Origin: Periconia sp. R9002
Lineage: Eukaryota; Ascomycota; Dothideomycetes; Pleosporales; Periconiaceae
Direction of reading: 5' to 3'
NCBI GenBank assembly: GCA_023627715.1
Contig: JAMAHW010000052.1
Span: 62,001-126,000 of the forward strand
Length of the DNA stretch: 64,000 bases
The notes under the pieces were generated by a model. The model was not told the origin of the DNA and ran no database searches. It saw nothing but the letters and a program-made list of their open reading frames with translations. The first letter of the stretch is position 1. The number at the start of each line of letters is the position of its first letter. Both the position numbers and the translations under genes were made by a program. This document shows, piece after piece, positions 24,160 through 35,559 of the stretch.

Positions 24160-24928
24160 TTTGAGGTTTGCCCAGGCGGATGAGGACAGTCGAAGGGGAA
24201 GGAAAGAGAAGAATACAGCCACCAAAGAAATCGAGGTACCTGACCAAGTATACTTTACCAAAGAGGGTTCAAAAGTGTTGAGCCAAGCAACATCAAAATT
24301 CCGTATTTCTGTACGCCGGTACAACAGCCCCGCAGTCTTGATGAAGGACCATCCATCATACAGTACCGTCGTCGACAAGAAGAACACCACCTACCTCTCC
24401 CACCTTGCCAATCGCCCCAAACGACCATGCCCCATTCGCCCGTACCCAGCCCCATCTTTCCGACCTTCTCGAACACCAAGTTAACCCTTTCGGGATCGCA
24501 AGCGGGATGATCATAGCGGGCCGTTGCATGCATCCCGGTCGTCATGTTGGCGAGCAGCGAATCAGACGTCTCGCCTAATCACCTCCTCCATTTATGCTTA
24601 TTAACGGCAGTTCATCCTCGACCTGGCAAAACGTGTAGATATTTAGGAGGTATATGGAAGGCATCTTGGCTATTGTGGTGGTTGTGGGGAGCGGGGAGTT
24701 GGGTGGTGGGGCCTTTGAGATTGTTGTTCTGGCTTTCTGGGGAGAGGGTGATTGTGGTACTGTTACTGCTACTGCTACTGCTACTGTACTATCTGAAACA
24801 CATGCTTTTTCTTCTTGAAATCCTTTCATGACACTTCACTTAGAGAATTGTGAGATATTGGACGCGAAGAAACTACTTTGCCAGTTCAACAATCTTTCAT
24901 TGCTGTCGCAGCCACCAAACCACTAAAC

Positions 24929-25357
24929 ATGGCACCTCCAGCCTCCATGCTCCTCCTCACAGCCGTCGCGACCCTCACTAGCGCCATCCCAACAACTATC
25001 CAGCCTCGCGCGGCAAACACAACCAACCTCTGCCCAGTCAACACCGAATACGCCTGCTTCGACGTCATAAACTCATCCCTCTGCCTCGGGCAGAAAGCTC
25101 TCAACGGCACTGCTGAGCAGCTGGCTGCTTGTGTGGATTATCCCGGTGGAATGAGCGATTTGCCTGGTGCTTCAAAGGTACGTATTCTCTCCGCCTTTTT
25201 CCAAATCAATGCTCGGAGATGCTACAAACGTATCGGAGGAAAGTGACCTGATGTGCTAATGGCTCACTGTTTTATCCAGCTGTGTCGGTGTCCTGGATGC
25301 CATTCCAAATTTATAAACGATGCGATTGCGAGGCTGTTTCCGCCGCCTTGCGCATGA
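24929..25357 (+). CDS. Small secreted 8-cysteine protein
   Basis: Exons 24929-25177 and 25280-25357 (GTACGT donor, CTAAT branch, ATCCAG acceptor) join in phase to 108 residues. The signal peptide is clear (MLLLTAVATLTSA), followed by a Kex2-like PR site. The mature protein has eight Cys, with a dense LCRCPGC cluster just after the intron. It is small, secreted and Cys-rich, so it fits the broad effector-candidate class. I do not recognise the family. The second exon is only 25 codons. Confidence 0.75.
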
Positions 25358-27432
25358 ATGCGCAGCAGCGTAGAGTTGGCGACGACGGAGGGGTAAAACT
25401 GCGAATCAAAACAGTGGGTAATGATTGGAATGCCAAAGTGGGTCGACATATAGATCAAATAGATGTTGTTTGGCTTTAAAAATGTTGCAATGAGTGTTAG
25501 ATAGTGCAGAGTATCGCTTAGGCTGTCCAGACCTGTTTTAAAAAATATCCAGCCAAGGAAGTGCTGCAATGATTGTGCTGAACTGGGCAACTACTTAGGA
25601 CTATCGGTAGAAATTTGATTCCTCTTATCAATTTCATTGAGAGAATACTGCGGATTTGGCTGAGTACGCCTGTTGGTAATCATGGGCATTTATATAAGAC
25701 TGGTACTCCTTTGCGCATTGGAATGAAAATCTTAAAAGAAAAACCAATTAACTCTTTGCGTGTTTATTTTAACAATACACTCTCACCTAGAATAAAAGCA
25801 GGACCGATCAAGCAATCTATTAGAAAAAAGACCCATGGAAAGGCGAGCGACATCTTTTGGAGCGAACTAATCACAGACACGAGAAACTCCATTTCCAATG
25901 GCGGTATTTATCTGCATACATACAGAAAGCAAGCTTCTCAAACACCAAAGGACCAAAATACTAAGAAGTTTGAACGATTGGTGTTCTCCATGTTCGTAGG
26001 TCACGTGCAACAAGTATCCAAACTGTCTATTTAGGAAGGTATATCGAAACACCAAAACTCAAGGTGTCGATTGCAGATGCGCTAAAAAAGGGCCTCACGA
26101 GGAGACAATTATCAGCAATGCACAACCGTGGAACGCAATCCTCGTATTTTGCTATTGTGACAGCGGGACTAGGTTTATATTACCGTTTGAAAATTCTTTT
26201 ATTAGGCACGTACACCTAAATTCGGTGTCGTTGATGCGCATTTGGGGATTGATGTGTATCCTCCTCTATAGTGATGCAATGCGCCCCGTAGCTGCGCGCG
26301 AAAAGAAGCAGGATATTATTGCTTGCGTTGCTACACTACCGGTATTATCGACAAACAAAAATGCTTTTGAGATGTCTTAAACCGAGACGTGCACAGAGGT
26401 AAATCATGCGGTATTCAGCACACTAAAAGCTGCCCACGATGGAAAACTTCACGACGCAATAGAGTACAGAGCTGATTTTACACTAACTCAAAATCACACA
26501 AGTGACCCTGAAATGTTGAAGCCGCTTCGATTTAAATTTGTGCGCAAGAAACTAGACCACAAGTCAGGTTTTACTTGTAGAGCATGAAGGAAACTACCTT
26601 TCGACTTATCGAAACGTTTAGCATGAATGTTTGGAGCCATTTCCTGGGAACTTCAAGCTTGATGCTTGTCTATATATAATGCCCCTTTGAAATCGCGCAC
26701 AATTTCTTCCTATTGTACGGTGTGAAGAGACTATGTCCCAGTTGCTCATGTAGATAGATATTAAAGCGAATTGTTGAATTCTGTAGTGTATCTCTGCTTT
26801 AAAGAAAACACTAGCTGAATTCGACTGGGTGCACCATTGTTTGAAAAGCACTACAAAGATTTAGGACAGATAGTATTAATTTTTTAGAAGAGCGAACGTA
26901 GAGAGTGAACCGTCCGATATCAGAATAAATATAGCAGGTGCCGCAATCTCCAATTGCTAGTATATATGTCAAATACCAACATTTTGAGCCATATACTACG
27001 ACGTTTACAGGGTTTCACGGTTATCTATTTGATAGGAACCAATTTTGATGTTGAGAGGTGCAGCATGTGAGATATCTATTGAATCCTGAGTAAAGACTGC
27101 ATATCAGTGGTTGGTAATTGGGTAGTGCGATTGCGCCGCATGTTGGAAGGGATGTTTTTTAGGGATGGGCAAAATGATTAGTAGAGTTCAATGGAAAATT
27201 GCATTCGCAATTGAACTGATGAAAATATTGTCAAACTCCATAGTCCCTAAATGAGTGGAAGGACTAAAACTACATGTTGCATATGATCAGCTGGTCCAAT
27301 GAAAAGTCCCAAACACTCTTCAGAGGCATCACCATCCAGTCAAGTTAGAAAATGGAGATATAATCAAGAGTTTGAAGGAAACCCTTAACAAGGAAATTTC
27401 ATGGTCCAAAGCCTTCTTCAATCAAAACAAGT
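25358..27432. other. AT-rich stretch without a supported gene
   Basis: Composition becomes AT-rich compared with the left part. A 139-codon frame at 25615-26034 (Lys/Ile/Asn-rich) has no recognisable domain. The stretch looks like decayed mobile DNA, perhaps shaped by repeat-induced point mutation, but I could not align it with a known element. Confidence 0.4.
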
Positions 27433-28704
27433 TCAGTTCGTCGGTGGCGATTGCAAATCTAGCAATAGCAATCTTCGCCTCTCCTCTTCCTCCTTTTCTT
27501 GTTCTTCTATTTCGACTATCCGACGCTTCAAAGTCTCAATGACTTCGGTAGACTCAGGAACGGGGAATGGCTGAGTGAAGATCGAGGATAAGCTTGCAGG
27601 ACGGTGTTGTCGGGGAAGATCCCTGTACTCAGACCCATATTCTTCAAGTTCTTCCTCCTCAACATCACTCAAGTAAATTCCGTCTGCAATTTCCCCATTC
27701 TCGGATTCAGGTCGGTAGTCTCGCCAATGTTCCTGTCCGTAATGCAGAGCCTCCCAACCAGCCTCTGCAAAAGAGGGCGCAAATGTCGCTACGAGTGATA
27801 ACAATATGCGAGTAGAGTGATAAAGAACATTGCTATGAGGCCAGTAATCCCAACCCTCTTTGTTCTCAACTGATAAGATATGATCAACAAGGTTGCTAAG
27901 GTGGGTCTTGACCTCCCGACAATCCACGGAGTCTGACTTCTGGGTCATCGATAGAATGGCTTCTTGTGCAGCGGGCCAGACATGGCAGTCCCTGCCGAGG
28001 TAGTATCTTCGATTTAGGTAGAAATCGCCTGGCAGGTCTGGAGGTATGTGTACTAAAGACTGGGTGGCGCGAATTTGTTGGTCGAGGAACTCATCAAGTG
28101 TCTCGTCATCGGAGTGGTTGTCGATATAGATGGGGTCCGCTTCAAAATTGCCGTGGTCAATAATGGACACATGGGTTACCCGTACTGCCTGCCAAACTCG
28201 CTCTAACCACTGTTGAGCATCTTTCAGCAGTCTTTCGTCGATGGGAGATTCTTTCTTGGTGTCATAGTATTCACTGAAGACCATATATGTTCGAACGACG
28301 TCCACGCCGTATGTATTGCTGTAAGCAAGGAGGGCTTCCTGTTCCCGACGTCGTGAGAGTTGAGCAGAAAGGATTCGCTCAATCATGCTTCTCTTATTGC
28401 TGCAAGACTCATAAGTGTCTTGTTTCGTCAACATGGACTGAAGCGTTCCGAACATAGTCGGCTTGCGTGTACGGTCTATGTAGAACGGTTTCAACCGATC
28501 ATATTCATCTGTCTCTCGCTTTTCTTGTATTTTTGTTCCCCATAAGTCCCATTTCGTCTGCCATTTCTTTTCAATAGCAATGAAGTCAATTTCAGTTTTG
28601 GCAGGTAGCTCCTTTTGCTGAGGGTTTGTTGATCTGTCAGATGCGAAGCTTTGCGCCGGGAATGACCGATGGAATGTTGTTGGCGTACTGAAAGCATGGG
28701 CGTC
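27433..28704 (-). pseudogene. Leucyl-tRNA synthetase relic lacking the catalytic core
   Basis: The open frame runs from just after a TGA at 28705-28707 down to 27433, about 423 codons. The first in-frame ATG is internal, at 28455, so an upstream exon is likely (a TTTCAG acceptor-like site lies near 28690). The start (DFIAIEKKWQTKWDLWG) matches the N-terminus of mitochondrial LeuRS. After about 20 residues the sequence jumps to the anticodon-binding region: TYGVDVVRTYMVF ... LERVWQAV matches the KYGAD/VRL and RVW motifs, and RILLSLVATFAPSFAEAGW matches the LAPFAPHIAEELW segment. The HIGH motif, CP1 editing domain and KMSKS loop are all absent, so it cannot charge tRNA. The tail is acidic with a Glu-rich coiled coil. 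It is either a truncated duplicate or a domesticated tRNA-binding paralogue. Confidence 0.65.
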
Positions 28705-30287
28705 TCAGCACATACATGACGGAGTGAGTAAAGGGCAGACAGAGTATCTGTAAGAATAGCACACTGATCGTGAGGAATCGCGAAAAAAAGATGAGATGCG
28801 ATTGCTAGAGATGATTTCGGATGATATACCCCGGAAAAACAAATACTTGGCGGGCAAATTACCCGCGGGGGCAAACAAGTACTGCACGTCTCCCCTTTGG
28901 GGAACAGAAACATCAAGATAACCGAAAAAGCAAACCCTTCATAACTGCTTTCTTGGAGGGGGGGCGGGGCGCAATTCTTCAGCTACCTCTATATGTATGA
29001 CGCACTGACATCATCTAATTTTTGAAGGGAGTAAAATCGTATATGTTTTCGTAGAGGTAGGAAAATGGGCAACCGAAATCACACTTTGATATCACCATAT
29101 TACCCCTCCTCCATTTTCAGCCACTCATTATGTTCCTTACAAAGGTACTAATTCGGAAAATATCGTGAGCTTAAGCTCAGGTTTTCGTACATTAAGAGAA
29201 ACAACTGGTCCGCACTCGGTTTTTTCAGCATTTGTCGCAAGTTCGTCAAATAAAGTAAGTCAGATGCTATGGGTTAGAGCTTTATATGGATATCAGAAGA
29301 TCAAACGTGACCGTGGAAACTAGATGGGTTTGAAAGGACTTTGAAGTTGAACCTTGCTGCGAGAGCTTAGCGCCCAATAACGGCAACGATCTAGGACGGG
29401 TTCCACTGTAGTAGCTAAATATGGGAGCCATAGCACGTACGCAGATCAACCATGAGATGTCATCTTTCCCAAACACATCCTCGTCGCTTTCAGGACAACC
29501 CTGTGGTAGGAGCGGGTCGGCCATCCTCCCTGCTAGTGTCACCAAGGTGTTCATCTCTTCAGTTTACCACCGCCAGCTTTACCACGCCACTCGGTGGGCT
29601 GTGCAATCGCCCGCCTTTGAATCAACCTACAGCTTCCCAGCTGTTCTTAGCCTGAGCGCTAGTATCTGAACTCTCTGTATTCTTTTAACGTTATCTGCTA
29701 AGTTCTAATCGTGATCTTAGTTAGATTTCTTTCGCGACTTATTAGTCGTACAGGCAACCGGAACCCGAATCTTTTATGTGGTAAGTTTATTGGGTCCGGT
29801 CGAGCAAGATCAAAAGAAAAGGGGGTATATGAGCTTTAGTTTAGACTTTCAGCTGAAGCACGAAGTCATACGCCTAGTTCTACGCAACTGACTCAATGAA
29901 AATGGTCATAACCGATACTACGGAACTATGATGCACGTTTCTATCGTCCTGTCAGATTGCAGCCCTTACTTGAAGAGTGGGCAAGTTGATTACTATCGTT
30001 TTTTACCCACTAATGCCACCCAACGTTTCAACTACAAATGGACGTGGATGTAAAGTGCAGGACACACATCACTAATGAATCAATCATGAATCTTTCGGTC
30101 CTTTCTATTGAAAATCCGACACGTCACCGGAGTCTCAAGCCCCCAGAAGTTACCTTTCGCTCTGTCCTTCCGCTTGTCTAGTAAGTCTAATGCATGCCCA
30201 CCCTTCCCGGTTTCCATAACTTGCAGACTGCTTTCAATCTCACCCCGCGGCCCTCATTCCCAACTGAAATCCCACTTGATCCCAACC
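28705..30287. other. Intergenic with degenerate repeat pieces
   Basis: No complete gene. It holds a 36-base piece (29496-29531) that recurs at 53212-53247 and a 24-base piece (29585-29608) that recurs inverted at 34198-34221. A minus-strand frame at 29282-29554 includes ADPLLPQGC and looks like a decayed protein fragment related to the one near 53.1 kb. Confidence 0.5.
29585..29608 (+). repeat. 24-base element, left copy of an inverted pair
   Basis: The sequence starts CGCCACTCGGTGGGC and ends GTGCAATC. It matches the reverse complement of 34198-34221 at 23 of 24 positions. The two copies bracket the HET-NACHT-ankyrin gene. Confidence 0.7.
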
Positions 30288-33200
30288 TTATTCTCCAACT
30301 GCCAATTTTCTCTTGGTGCCTTTTGGTAGCGCATTGTTTAGCGTTGTGCGAATTCTTGCCGCGATACCGTCAAATTCACGAGTTTCTGCGACATCCAAAG
30401 GAGTTTTGCCATCGGCATCCTGGATTCTCAGGTCTTCGGGTAAGGTGTTATCAAGTAAAAACTGTACCATATCCTCCTGACCGTGCCAAACAGCGTGATG
30501 CAATGCTGTTTTCCCAGAAGTGTCCTGTATACGGAGGCTAAATTTGTGCGATAGCAAACACTCCATGGTTGGCACATGTCCCACCATGGCAGCGGCACCA
30601 ACTGTAGTCTCCCATCTATAACCATTCGTTGCATCAGCTAGTGTAGAAAGATTTTGCGGCGAGTCGCCAGTAATGAGGGCCTCCACCATGGCTTCATCAT
30701 TGTTAGATATGGCAAAAGCAAGGGCTGTGGCCTTTGAAAGCCGTATTGAAGCCTCTTTCGTGCGCTGAATAATGGCTTTGGCAAAACCTTGGTGACGGAG
30801 GATTGAAGCTGTTGCTAGAGCATATTCGATATCTTCCAGATCAGGTGGGTCGTCCTCTAACAGGGTGGGGATAGTGTGTTCATTGCCACGTAATGAAGCA
30901 ATCATTAACGGTGACCATTCGCGACCTCCATACGCCTGGTCGAGGGCAGCTACTACTTCCCATACGCCGTCACGAATCGGATTCTTTACATTTTTCGCCA
31001 TGTGTATGGCTATCCTGATCATTGGGGTGCTGTAACGTTGGGAGTTCTGGTTTCCACAGATTCTGTAAACTGCTTTGATCATGTCTTGGATAGGTGAAAG
31101 ACATGCTCCGATGGTAGCTACCATTATACAATCACTGAATTGGCCATTATCGACACCGTGTCCTACTCGTTTGACCTCGTCGAGCAGTAAGGAGACAACA
31201 CAGACATGACTCGACGGTGCCGCCATCATAAGCGCCCGGAAGGGTCCAGGAGGAGTTAAAACGTCCTTCTGCCAAAGTAAGGTGGTTACTATCTCGACCA
31301 TTCCTGCACAAGCTGCGGCGTTTAATGCACGAAGCTTATGATCTCGCTCTGGCAAGCATTCCAAGACTTTAAAGAGTAGCTTAGACAGGCCAAGGTGGGC
31401 TGAGATAGCTACAATGTCAGGGGACTGGTGTTCGGACATCTGACCCTCGAGTCGGTCGATTCCTAGGTCTCCTAGCGTGTTAAGAATGAGGCCACCTTCT
31501 ATGCTATTCAAAGCCCTCCAGGCTGCGAATACACTGGAGTTCTCATTCAGTATCCATGGGAACGATGATAGTGCGAAATGCCCAATCCCGAGGTCAGCAT
31601 GCTGTAGCCAATAACTTCCGGCGTAGGCGAGAAACGGATAGACTTCAAGCGGAGCCTCGAACCTCAGTGTACGTAAACGCATCCTCTCAATGGCGGTCCA
31701 CATTTCCATGAATCTTTCTGTTCCTTCTTCAGGTGGCAGAGATGGCTGTTCGATGTGCTCTGGATCCACATAATCACTCAGCAATTGCCCTACTTGCCGA
31801 TCAAAGCCACATGAAGAAAGGTAGCTGTCGACATGTTAGCAGAAACCTGTAGAGCATGGACGTTTTCCTTACCGAGTACATTGCGACGCGAGATTTCCAT
31901 GGCCTGCTGCACTCCCGAACCGTTTGGTCAAGTACTGTCTTGCACTAGTGTGGATCAAGACCATTCCGCCATGAGCGGTACTGACTTGCAAAAAGTTATG
32001 GCAGATAGCTACCACATAATCTGTACTCAAGTCATCAGCCGTAAATCCAGTGATATGGTCGGCGGCTGTTACAGCAGTCCAAAGCTCATTTGAGGTGCAG
32101 GGTCTGAATGAGAAAGTGGTCCAAAGTAGTATGTCCATAGCGAGGGCAACTACATCGGCCTCCTGGTCCTGCACTAGGTCGAGCATCCGCTTGTATTGCT
32201 TGTCAAGCTCCTTGGGATAATTGTCAAGTAAGTAGAGAATGCGCTGCTCCGATGAAGCAGTACATAGTATTGGGATTTGGAGCTTCGCCCACAAGAACCT
32301 GGGATGTCAATCAGGCGCTCTAATTGTATTATGAGAAGACTCACATTCCGCACGCATCCTGACTGAGCCGATCCTTGATCTTTAAGAACAGCTCATTTGT
32401 CACTAGGCCTCGCAATAGTCTTTTATCTTCAACAGCTTGTGATAGTTGAGACTGGACAAAGCTTCGTATGTCGGCCGAGTTTTTCGTAACGTCGACAACT
32501 ATTTGCGGATAGTGACTAAGCCTAGCAGCTATGTCATCCTTATTCCGGCTGCTCAAGAGAAGTTTGAGGAGAGGTATTTCGCGTTCTAGAAGCGGCAGGA
32601 ACACGTCTAGGAGTAATGTACGTTGATCTCGAGAACACTCGTCCAGGCCGTCTATTACATATGTTACAGCCTGGTAACAAGACTGCACATGCTGCAGAAT
32701 TGCACAAAGGGTCTTGACGGAGGGTCGACTTTTAGCGTTATCAGACTGTAGTGCTTTCTCGTAGATCTCTTCAACAGCATCTGGAACTGGCTGAGCCAAA
32801 TTCAACAGTAGCTGTTTCGTTAAAGAGGCGATAACAGCTTCAGCTTGGTGTTGCTTAATATCAACAGTATTGCAATAAAAATATGCCAAGGTTGCAGTAG
32901 GCGTTATTGTTGAGCTGATTTTGTTGATGGTAGCAGACCTAGACATGTCAGGACTTTGAGCGGGGTCACAGATGAGAACTCACGCTAGGACTGTTTTTCC
33001 AACGCCAGCTGTTCCTGTCAGCAATGAGCCAAGCTCGCAAGTAAAAGAAGCACCTACGTTCGCCGTGCATCCACAGCAAACTGGGAGCAGCGGACGAGGC
33101 CCAAGCCTGCCAATTGCTGTCCTCAGAGATCCATTCACAGGTACCCTCTGCCTGTTGAATTGCCTCATGGATTTGGTCTGGAGTAGCAGCAGACAGCCAG

Positions 33201-33949
33201 GCCGCGATCTTAGCTCGTTGTTGCATACCATCAGGATCTAGTGCGGATATCTCTCTCTTGAGTCTGGCCATTGCGCTTTTGGCGCCTTCGCCATATAACG
33301 GCGCCATATTGATTCCGAAGATTCCCATCAAACAATAGGCGAGGTCTTCTTCGCGTGTCGTTTGGCGAGAGTTGGTCCATGAGAGTCGTTGTTTGATACT
33401 GAATGTACTTAGATTGTTGCCTTGCAGTGCCGACTTTTCGATACCTGTAATGCTGTGAATGTAATCCTGTAACGTAGATTTATTGCCGAGCAGCTGCCCA
33501 TCTTGGGCGTAGAATTCGACATTACTGGGAGCGATTAGCTCTTGCAGAGTCCACCCGCGCTTGAACCACTGGCTCTTCTCAAAGTCTGACAACCATGAGT
33601 CATGCTTCGATGGCACATCTCCTAGGTAGACATAACATTTGGCCGCATTTTGATACCATCGAAACATTGAAATAATAGCCTCAGCAAGTTCCGCGTTGTT
33701 GAATTTATCGATGCAACAGCTATCGACCCAGATGTACTCTAGGCCGTCGTTCTTAGCCTGATTTGCACAGAACTGGACCTTTCTATAGCCGAGTTTTCCG
33801 TTTGCTAAGCCATTTTTAAGGTCTTGTAGGGTAACTTCTTGATCATCCGCTTCCCATCGATGGGAAAGGATAGCATAGCTAGGGATACGAGCCGGTGCAA
33901 ACCAAGTCGGGCTGAAGCTGCCGTCGATGTTGCATTTGAAAAGACGCAT
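30288..33949 (-). CDS. HET-NACHT-ankyrin receptor (fungal NLR-like)
   Basis: Five exons on the minus strand (33058-33949, 32984-33014, 32345-32938, 31873-32298, 30288-31824) join in phase to 1159 residues. The start is the ATG at 33949, giving MRLFKCNIDG. Domains: HET, about 25-150 (YAILSHRW, WVDSCCID, RGWTLQELIAP), which triggers vegetative-incompatibility cell death; NACHT-type NTPase, from about 295, with Walker A AGVGKT split by a 43-base intron and a 31-base exon, and Walker B VTYVIDGLDEC; a GMFLWAKLQ segment typical of these ATPases; then a long helical region ending in ankyrin repeats (GKTALHHAVWHGQEDMVQFLL, DGKTPLDVAE). It resembles the HET-domain NLRs of fungal self/non-self recognition. 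Only the last two ankyrin units are clear; the others are diverged. All key motifs are intact. Confidence 0.9.
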
Positions 33950-35559
33950 GAGGGATGGATTTGGCAATTGGTAGAAAAGGCTCTCGGAGGCTCAAGGCGG
34001 CAGCCCAGGGAAGAGATGAGCAGTCTTATGCTAGGGTAAATCCCAGCTATCAAAATTAACGCGCATACAAAGAAACGTGGGTAGTGATTTACCAAAGGAT
34101 CGCATCGAAAAGCGAGACAGTGAGAGGTATTGTGAACTGATGTGTGTTAACATGATAAAGAAGGGTGAAGAAGTTCAGCTGAGGGGCTGGCGTGGCTGAT
34201 TGCACAGCCCACCGGGTGGCGCGCAAAACTAATATGCCGGGCTAGCAGAGGCGATTTTAGAATGCACTCACCCGACCAAAGTGGACGAACATCTGAGTAA
34301 CGCTAGGAAGGAGGATGACCGAACCGCACCCGCTATCCCTTGCACTGTCGAAATCTGCCTCGCACCATACTATGAATACTAACAAACTAGATATTTGCAT
34401 CAGTTCGTGGCTAGTTACCGCATGAAATTCTCTCACCCTCCAGCCCAACGAAAACTTGAAGCCGCACCCAACTCCCCTGAAAAGAAAGCGCGCCGTACCC
34501 CTTACCACAAGCTTGCCTATATCCAGCTCACACCGTAGCGTGATTCTGAATCGGCGAAGGACCGATCACGCCGATAATAATCAACCTGAGTAGAAGGCAT
34601 CCTAGCTAAGAGGTGGAATCCACTAGCCCTGACCGAGAAGAATGCATTTCAGAGAAATTAATCTCTTATATAGAAAGGTATAAAGGGGGCCGAGGGGGTC
34701 TCCCCCTCGTAAGAATAAATATACCTAGGGGGGTTTAAGGGGGGAACGCCCTTAGTACTAAATAATATAGGCCCTATTCTCCCTCTCTACCTTTTTCGAA
34801 CCCTTATTCCTACTACCCTCTCTACTCTCTGGTCTTTTTTTAGGCTAGAATGTTTACTCACATTTAATGCCTTCTGTACACAAAATCGGAGTCGCGTAGG
34901 TCAGGCCATCGCTGTTCAGGTGTGTCGCCCATCTCATCCGAGTTTTGGATCTTGGCAAATAAATATCTATGAAAATCACGTTGCCAACATCAATAGCACT
35001 TGTAAGCGTCTTTTTTGCTCCCTAGCTGCGTCCAGTTGTTCATCTCCAATGCTACGGTCAGCTTCCTCCCTGCTCGACGATCCAGCGGCTCTATCCAAAT
35101 TCGTAAAGATCAGCCAAATTCATAGAGTCTTGCATTGTAAGCACAGTTAGGCCTTACAATATGGGCTTATTGTTATCAACGGAGGTTATTGAACTAAAGA
35201 ATATGTCTTCGCCCTTAAAATCCTCTACAAAAGCATCCCAGGGTTCAAAACGAAAGAAATTTAAGAAAGTTTTGCGCTCTGATTTTCAAGACGAGTTCGT
35301 GCGCAGCCACAAGCGGCATTTCTTGCCGGAACTATTCAACGCCTCGCTCCAACCGACAACTAGCTTTCGCTCATCCAACTAAACCGTGGTAGGGTCAAAA
35401 GTCAAAGTGACGGTTGAATGGTCTCGTAGTTCCAGGAAAATTAGATGTGGGGAGCCGCATTACAATGTTAACGGAGCTCTTTCTTTCCGTCATTATCATT
35501 ATAAAGGAGTGGAAAGCAACTCCACCTGCGCATTTCACATATCCCACCCCAAACCAGCC
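33950..35559. other. Intergenic; 5' side of two divergent genes
   Basis: Contains the right copy of the 24-base inverted element (34198-34221), a low-complexity patch at 34680-34760 (runs of G, C and TA), and a 73-codon ATG ORF at 35161-35382 (Lys/Ser-rich, no recognisable domain) ending just before the next gene. That ORF could be a small gene or an unused upstream exon. Confidence 0.4.
34198..34221 (-). repeat. 24-base element, right copy of an inverted pair
   Basis: Reverse complement of 29585-29608 with one mismatch. See the left copy. Confidence 0.7.

Noticed and set aside
25615..26034. 139-codon ORF in AT-rich DNA
   Set aside because: No start with good context and no recognisable domain; composition follows the AT-rich background.
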